64,000 nucleotides of DNA from Pyrrhoderma lamaoense (Eukaryota; Basidiomycota; Agaricomycetes; Hymenochaetales; Hymenochaetaceae). Shown piece by piece: positions 57,420-64,000 of the stretch. Positions within the stretch are counted from its first letter, which is position 1; each line of letters opens with the position of its first letter. The notes under the pieces were generated by a model that made no database searches, was not told where the DNA came from, and saw only the letters and a program-made list of their open reading frames with translations. The DNA is taken from assembly GCA_002794735.1 (NCBI GenBank), contig NBAZ01000017.1:186001-250000 (forward strand), read 5' to 3'. The position numbers and the translations under genes are program-made.

Positions 57420-58747
57420 ACGTATGATTGATAAGATTTTGGGCGCGGTCATCTCTAATGCCCCAAACATGCGCATCCCGTTTACTTTTGCTTTCTCTTC
57501 TATTTCCATTACTTCTCCCGTTTTCGGGCCAGAGCCCTTGTAGGGGAAAGAGTACATGATTAGAATGCGAGACGATATTGCGTTTTCTTCAGCGGGGCTG
57601 GCATCTATGAAATATACTGGCGGAACCTAAAATATCGTATCAACCACAAAGGGTTTAGGTGAGTAAAATAGAGAGTGTGTGGGTGAGAGTAGAGTATTGA
57701 CATAATGTGAGTACATCATAAGATAGTGGAATAGAAATCTCTCACCAAGTTCATAGTAACACCTAGCGGCCAAGTATGATCACATTCAAGTGGTTCTCCT
57801 TCATCCCAATAATCAACAAGTTCAAAATCAGATGCTTTTTTTATTGCCCGGGTGTCAAAGCCACTAGGATGATTCTCTTGTTCCTGTCCACCCTCGTCTC
57901 CTAGCATCATTCGATTATCTCCAATAGTCGAACCTGCATTTTGCGTCCGAGTTTGTGCCTTGTAATCAACCAAGCGCGTTCTCGGTACTCGAGTATCCCT
58001 CAAAGCAGCGGCAGCGGCAAGGAAAAGCGCGTCGTATATGTTCCCGTTGTCCGATAGTACTAGTAGGTCAAGATGAAGCAACCATGCTTTTTTACCGGGA
58101 GGATGGAAAGGTTTTTTGGCAGGTGGCAGGGATGTGAGAGGACTTCAGAGAGAATTGTAGTTAAGTGTTGTTGATGATCTTCGAGTTGTAAATTGTTTAG
58201 GTTTGGATAAGCAGACGGTGAGCTATAGTGATATGAGTATCAAACGTCATTATCAGCAATTTGAATAACGTTGATACAGGGAAAGCGTGGTAGAAGAGAA
58301 TTTGATGGATATATTTCAAATTTATTATTGCTCTGTTGCATATACTCCTCTACAAAAGAACTTGCAAAACGGAGGAGCCAGATTGGACGAAAAGAACGTT
58401 TATATTGATTGAGCGTATGTACCTTGTAACATTACAGGCTATCCGACCAGACCCTTCAGCATTTCCTCCATACATACTACCCCATGAATTCTCTCCACCA
58501 TCTGCAAGCGTCTCCACTTCGGCTTTGACAGCCGCCAACACCTCTGTCCCAACTAAACTACCCCGACACCAATCAAGCTCAACCCACCGATGTTAACACG
58601 GGCGCTTCCATTTGCTAAAGGAGAAACCTTAGTTTCCAAGGATATTGGTCTGTAGTCGCTTAAGGACCTTCCGTCTGGTCGAAGTGGAGGATTTGCGAGG
58701 AGCGAAGAACGAATGTACGACTGTTCGGATTTTGAGGTCGACGCCAT
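57420..58747 (-). CDS. RRP42: Exosome subunit Rrp42 (RNase PH-like), one apparent frameshift, 3' end uncertain
   Basis: Exons 58747..58588, 58552..58423, 58222..57746, 57626..57420, then a short last exon. Motifs: LRPDGRSLSDYRPISLETKV, PLANGSARVNI, GTEVLAAVKAEVE, LHLDLLVLSDNGNIYDALFLA, ALRDTRVPRTR, SGFDTRAIKKASDFELVDYW, WPLGVTMNL and RILIMYSFPY. This is one of the six catalytically inactive RNase PH-fold ring proteins of the RNA exosome (nucleus and cytosol). In exon 3 the frame breaks at CCGGTAAAA (about 58094). One extra G gives LPGKKAWLLHLDLL. After exon 4 (donor GTAAGT), the acceptor at 57376 gives only Thr-Leu-stop (to 57367), while another at about 57351 opens about 27 codons. I cannot decide between them. 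Confidence 0.8.
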
Positions 58748-59093
58748 TTTGTTGATTTTTATTTTTCTGATTGGGTTTTGTTTCTGCTACCAAAGATTGC
58801 AGCAATGTTGTTGTTTTCACAATATAGACCAGAAGAATTTGAGGGAGCAGATGTACGCGACCCGCGACGTGAATTTAGCACCCAACGAGTATTTTCTTAA
58901 TATAGATAATGAGCTACTTGATACCGTTTTGTGAAAACTTGTCACGCTCTAGAATACTTACTAAGATTTCCCAATGTGGGAATACGACGCAGGTGCCTGA
59001 TGTGCGTACGAATTTAGCGAGCCGTGTCACTACCCTCCTCAGTACACTTAGCAGTGGCTGATCTTGAAACCTTCGGGTGTATAACTATCAAAA
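58748..59093. promoter_or_regulatory. Divergent promoter RRP42 / aminopeptidase
   Basis: 346 bp between two divergent start codons. No TATA box recognised. Confidence 0.45.
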
Positions 59094-61534
59094 ATGTCTA
59101 ATACGCAGATTTATCCAGCTCGTGCTCATGTCATTAAGACATTCAACAAGCTTATCGAGTTACTTCCCGAAATAGACAAGTCAAAGGTTCATTATAAATA
59201 CACTCCAGTATCTTCGTGAATATTTCTGATATCTGAATAACTCCTTTTTTCATGACTGCATATACCTATGGGTTCTAAAAACGTGAAATGTTATCAAAGC
59301 CCAAGTTGTTGTTCTTGCTGGATCTACAACCCCATATAGGAATGACACAGATCGTGAATTACCTTTCCGTCAGGTGAGTTCCTTAGCATACATTCATCTT
59401 TGATGATGCTAAGGATTTTTCCAGGAATCCAATTTTTTTTATCTCTCTGGATGTAATATTCCGTAAGAAGTAGCATTTTGTTGCATCTTCGTGATACCTA
59501 CTCATCCTAACCTTCTTGAATCAAAATAATTCCATAGAGGCTCATACCTAGTCTTAGCCTACCAAGCTGGAACCTCCTGAATTCAATACCGATGATTGAC
59601 TTGTTTATTCCCCAAGCTGAACCGGCGGATCTAATGTGGAGTGTCCCACCTCCAAGTATTGAAGAAGCCGCGGCTACACACGAAGCAAAGCTCTCGTATG
59701 TCCGGCGCTCATCAAGTCTCTCACAGAACTCCGGAAGGCGTTTCCAGACGCTCTTTTTCATACTTTACCTATCGGATCTGCACAATTCCCTCAGACTCCC
59801 AAACACTTTCAGCTTGGATCCAAGACTGAAAGCGAAATGGCCTAGAACTCCCGCTCACAGATACTTACCTCCTCCCTGCTATTCACCGTGCACGGTTGAC
59901 GAAGACGGAGTATGAGATTACGCAAATCAGGAAAGCTAACGAAATCAGCTCGAGGGCACATGAGACCGTTATGCGTGTGCTTGGGAGGGGAGTTAAGGGA
60001 CTCAATAAACGTGAAGCAGGAGCTTTAATCACACGTCCTCTCCTTCCTGGCGAATGGAATATTGAAAAGGAGGCAGAAGCGGAAGCTCTATTTGTTGCCT
60101 CGTGTAGACGCGAAGGGTAGGTGTTACTGACTATTCATTACTTTATGCATAAATTGAACTGACATTTTCTCGCTTTTGTCCAATCCTTCTGATCTTACGC
60201 CTCTCAAATATTTTTGACATATAATTGTACAATCCAAATTTCACTATCCCATTTTTTACATAATCATCGATTGAAGAGCTATTCACCAGGCATACCTACC
60301 TATTGTAGCAGCGTCAACTCGAGCGGCCACACTCCACTACTGCTGTAATGATAAGGAATTTGCATGGGGTCCTGTTGGCGCACATGATCATCACAACGAT
60401 CAGTCATTTAGCGCAAAAGATAAGGGCATAGAGAGAGTTATACATCCTCAAGTATTATTGATTGATGCTGGTTGTGAATGGGATAATTATGCTAGCGACA
60501 GTGAGTCTATACTGTGATTTCGTCTACTTGAGTAGCTTCAGTCGTGGATATTTCGTTCTCTTTTACTCTTCATCTATTTCCCACCTCTTTTGTTTTTTTA
60601 TTTTTTATCTTTATGGAAGGCGTAAGATATCTGATTTATGGCCTTGATGAATTGTACGAATATGTGCATATATTGTATAGTTACCCGGACGATGCCACTG
60701 GGGAACGGGGGAAAGTTCACCCACGAAGCTCGTGTTATTTACGAATTAGTTCTAGAGATGCAAAAAGTAAGTATGGAGTTGGGTCTACTTGTTTTACCAG
60801 ATCCTCTGACTTCATCACCCTTAAATGCATTTTGTTACTTGTATCGTATACCTCTTAGGAATCCCTAGCTATCCTCAAACCTGGTCTTCATTGGGACGAT
60901 GTGCAGCTTCTCTGTCACCTTACTCTCATCCGTGGTTTCCAAAAGCTAGGTATCTTCTACACTCCAAACTCTCCAGGCTCAGGAAGCTGGAACTCTGAAG
61001 AAGCTATACTAGCTTCTGGGGTGAGTGCGGCTTTCTATCCACATGGTGTTGGTCACAGTCTGGGATTGGATGTGCACGATGTGCCTAGTGCAAGTAAACC
61101 CGCTGAGAATAAGACTATTGTGGAAAAGGTGGGGTGAATGGTGCTGAAGAGTTTTATACATATTTGAGATTAAGGCTACCGCTGGAGGAGAATATGGTTG
61201 TGGTTAGTGACTTAAGCTACTATCATGTAGACTTATCACTAATCGTCTATCTTTCATCTTTTCACGTCTACCTTTTTACTTCATATCTGCTCATAAACCA
61301 ATTTCCGTCCACTAGACTGTTGAGCCAGGTATCTACTTCCATCAACACCTCCTCTCCCCGATCCGCTCCTCCAAACATATCAACCATGAGGTTCTGGCTC
61401 GGTATGAAGCTGTAGGAGGGGTGAGGATAGAAGACGTTGTGCTAATTACGAAGGATGGGTGTGAGAATTTGACAAGTGTGGGAAAGGAGACTGGATATGT
61501 TGAAATGTTGTGCTCCGGGGATCCACATGTGTGA
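59094..61534 (+). CDS. M24B aminopeptidase P / prolidase, about five apparent single-base losses
   Basis: Exons 59094..59186, 59300..59373, 59425..59462, 59538..60116, 60277..60500, 60681..60766, 60859..61202, 61316..61534 (about 553 aa when repaired). Sequence blocks VVVLAGSTTPYRNDTDRE, FRQESNFFYLSGCNIPG, MIDLFIPQAEPADLMWSVPP, KTEYEITQIRKANEISSRAH and LLIDAGCEWDNYASDITRTM are followed by FYPHGVGHSLGLDVHDVP, TVEPGIYF and GGVRIEDVVLI. These give the family's metal ligands: two Asp, one His and two Glu. It removes N-terminal residues before Pro or cleaves X-Pro dipeptides with two Mn2+ ions. Breaks fall at the exon 1/2 junction, near 59570 (GG), near 59690 (GC-AAA), near 59843 (GCC) and at the G4 run 61133-61136. 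Every break is -1 and the conserved sequence resumes. With the three losses in exon 4, phases close exactly. Confidence 0.83.
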
Positions 61535-62763
61535 TAGGGTGGTTCGATAGGGTATAGGAAGGTATCTTACTGAGACGATCACGCATCCTTGTTTCTCATA
61601 TGATTTCTTTCTGGAGACGGAATATATCATTTGGTTCAATCTGAAGTCATACGGCGTGAAATTCAGGGTATTTGATGGTAGAAAATCACAAGAATCAGTA
61701 GGCATAAATATTATAATACATGTACATATATCAAAAGATGAAGAATATCTGAGAAATCTAGTAACGCGTGTGCCTTTTCAAGCATAAAACTCAATTATCA
61801 GCTTGAAAAGAATATATTTTAAATTTTATTTCTAATGTTGGAATTGCTTTTAACTCCGATTGCGATTTTATAGCTCTATGAAGTTGGCGCATCAGAAACT
61901 TCCAGCTCAAAGCTACATAGAGAGACTCAGAGAGAAGTATGTGTACTTGTTGGGAGAAACTTGCGCCTTAGTAACTAAACACAGTCCATTCAAGGTTACA
62001 TACTTAGTTTCGTACTGTATCTGTTAGCAGCTTCTGTAATTACAATTATATGATTATAATCTTCCCTCAGACTACTCAAAATGCGCAACACTGTTTAAAT
62101 TCGCCTTTCTTTGGGGAGAAAGGGACGGGTCTAATACGAAGAAAATTATATACCGAGAACTACACAGTGCTGTATAGATGTGATCTTATAAGTATACATA
62201 AAGTGCACATACATAATATTATTAGTGATTTTTGAGACGCGAATACAAAATTATTGAAAATATGCGCATGCGACATGCATATATTGATTATCAACCGTAA
62301 CTTTTGGCTTTAGTTGGGAATTGATGTCAACATTGCCCTAATAAGTAGGTAGTTTGCTCGCAATCGTTGCAATTCTATCTTCACGCCCCCTTCCATCTGC
62401 GAGCACGAGGGCACACGTACAGAATTTGGAAACGATCCAAACGACTAGCACCCAGGGCTACAATAACCTGACGCGTCAAAAATACTACAGACCAGTACTA
62501 TCTCGTGCTCTCGATCAATACATGAACTTTGTAGCTTCATACATGCTCTAGAAGAATAAAAATTCGGAATATACAGAGAGAAGCAAAGTAGATTAAAACT
62601 CCTTAAAGACGGCATCTAGAGTCGTCTAAATTGAACCCAAAAACGAAGGCAACCTAAATCCGAATCAAAAAGTTCTTAATTTGCTGCATCCCTGAAATTT
62701 GAAGCACCTCAAACCACAAAAGTCAAGCAAAGAAGAAGAGAACACGAAGAAAGAGAAAGGAAT
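61535..62763. other. Intergenic region
   Basis: About 1.2 kb, AT-rich, no gene or RNA recognised. The right end is the promoter of the pICln gene. Confidence 0.4.
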
Positions 62764-64000
62764 ATGCCTCTCCTAACTGTCCTAGATACTCCACCTACCT
62801 TCGTCACCGAAGCCGAGTACGCAGCGCTCTCGAGTTCGACGCCCTCCTCCTTTGCAGAGATACCGACCGTAGCGAGGTATGTTGAGGATGGAATACGTGT
62901 CGTGTTTGAGCCAGTTTCTTCTGTTTCCAAGTTTTGTAACTCGGCGCTAGGACCGGAGCTACAGGAGAAGCTGAAAAATGGTACAGGGACGTGGAATTTG
63001 TTGGTGCTTGAGAGGTGAGCTTTCACGTATATAACTCTCTGAATTCTTCTTTGGCTATCAATATCGCTCGTTTTTCAACTCTCTGTCATTCCATCTGTTT
63101 CTTTCTCTTTACCGAACCGTTGCTTCCACTTCCACTTCTAACTTCTTCTCTGGAATTTTCGTTTCCTCATCACTCTTACTCTCACAGATACTGACATGTC
63201 AATCTCATCATTCCCTCTCTTCTCCTCGTAGTGAACTCACTTTCTTCTCACCTGATTCATCTGTCAATGGAACAGGACCGTCGGCGTCTTCCACTACATC
63301 GACAACAGCATCTGGTATAGGCTTTTCAGTTCCTTACCCACGAATTACACTACACGCAATCTCGCGCTCTTCAGAATCTAGTGCATTTGGGCCGTGTGTA
63401 TATTGTCAGTTGGATGCGTCTTCGCCGCCCTCATCGGATGCAGAGGCAGAAGCTGGAGCAATAGGAGGAGCGGAGGTGGGATTAGGAACAGTGATTGAGG
63501 TAGGGGCTACAAACGGAATTAGAGGAGAGGATGACGAGGATGATGATGAGGAGGAGGAGGAAGAAGGAGAGGAAGAAGATGAAGAAGAATTGGTGGAGTT
63601 GAGGATCATACCGAAAGATTCTAGCACTCGTGAGTGTCTCCTTTTCTCTTTGTATCCCATGTATTCATACATATTCATACTAAACTCGACATGCTAACAC
63701 GCACGTCTGCCATAATAGTTGACCAAATATTCGAAGCGCTTTCTCAGTGCGCCTCTTTACACCCTGATCCGTCCTCTCCCTCGTCCGAAGCGAACGGGTT
63801 TGACATCGACTTGGAAGGTATGAGCATGGGTATGACGGGAATGGGGATGGGAATGATGGGCGATGACGATATCGATGACCTTGACGATGCGTACGTCGAT
63901 GCCGACGTTGAGGCGGTACAGGAGATTGTCAATACAGAAGGAGTTGAGAATGAGGACGGAGAAGTTGGGAAGGTGCTTAGTGATTATGTGAATGACTCGA
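62764..64000 (+). CDS. Methylosome subunit pICln (Voldacs domain), C-terminus beyond window
   Basis: Exons 62764..63014, 63232..63629, 63719..>64000 (phases agree; the last exon continues past the edge). The PH-like fold is recognised from a start MPLLTVLDTPPTFVTEAEY, ELTFFSPDSS, VPYPRITLHAISR and CVYCQLDA. An acidic linker follows (about 63540-63590, Glu/Asp run), then ELRIIPKDSS, LDQIFEALSQCASLHPDP and an acidic Gly/Met-rich tail. pICln binds Sm proteins and passes them to PRMT5 for symmetric arginine methylation before snRNP assembly. The acidic insert and Gly-Met-rich tail are unusually long for the family. It is cytosolic and nuclear. Confidence 0.83.

Noticed and set aside
63406..63678. 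90-aa minus-strand Ser-rich open frame
   Set aside because: Antisense of the Glu/Asp tract in pICln.

Overview
This is nuclear DNA from a basidiomycete fungus, most likely an Agaricomycete. Genes are split by many short GT-AG introns (mostly about 45-100 nt) and lie on both strands. A CYP63-type P450 and phi-like fungal glutathione transferases are present, as are a secreted Cys-rich family and a single-pass membrane protein family that I associate with mushroom-forming fungi. The species cannot be named from the sequence. Base composition is AT-rich between genes. Gene models below were built by hand from splice sites, reading phase and recognised protein motifs.

Layout. 1-7.4 kb: N-terminus of a Mid1-like Ca2+ channel subunit (-), a mucin-like Ser/Thr-rich secreted protein (+), a tandem ABM-fold protein (-) and a membrane-anchored aspartic protease (-). 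8.2-11.8 kb: a tandem duplication of a zinc-finger gene, one copy with an expanded internal repeat. 13.0-13.6 kb: a 625-bp element with inverted termini that looks like a MITE. 14.5-16.2 kb: a single-pass membrane protein. 16.9-23.4 kb: two paralogous secreted Cys-rich genes on either side of the DNA-repair gene NBS1. 24.4-27.8 kb: a secreted protein, EMC8/9, and BUD32 divergent from EMC8/9. 27.9-35.6 kb: four glutathione transferase genes in one orientation. 36.1-41.1 kb: proteasome subunit beta-7/Pre4, a 149-nt poly(A) tract, and the P450. 42.9-44.9 kb: a degenerate SRPK-like kinase. 47.4-55.9 kb: a large disordered protein, a C45/penicillin-acyltransferase-like enzyme and a zinc-ribbon protein. 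57.3-64 kb: exosome subunit RRP42, an M24 aminopeptidase/prolidase, and the start of pICln.

Housekeeping genes (NBS1, EMC8/9, BUD32, PRE4, RRP42, pICln) are interspersed with accessory ones. The GST cluster plus the P450, 3 kb apart, suggests a detoxification neighbourhood. The secreted Cys-rich pair, mucin-like protein, aspartic protease and secreted Trp-rich protein suggest cell-surface or extracellular roles. No operon-like organisation or classical secondary-metabolite cluster is seen.

The most striking global pattern is that nine genes need about fifteen corrections to read through. Every one is the loss of a single base, mostly in short G or C runs. Conserved protein sequence resumes right after each one, and essential genes are affected. 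This looks like uncorrected sequencing indels rather than decay, and it should be settled before any of these genes is called a pseudogene. I found no clear evidence of a wholly new multi-gene system. The best candidates for new biology are the MITE-like element, the zinc-finger duplication with repeat expansion, the predicted pseudokinase, and the two-copy secreted Cys-rich family.
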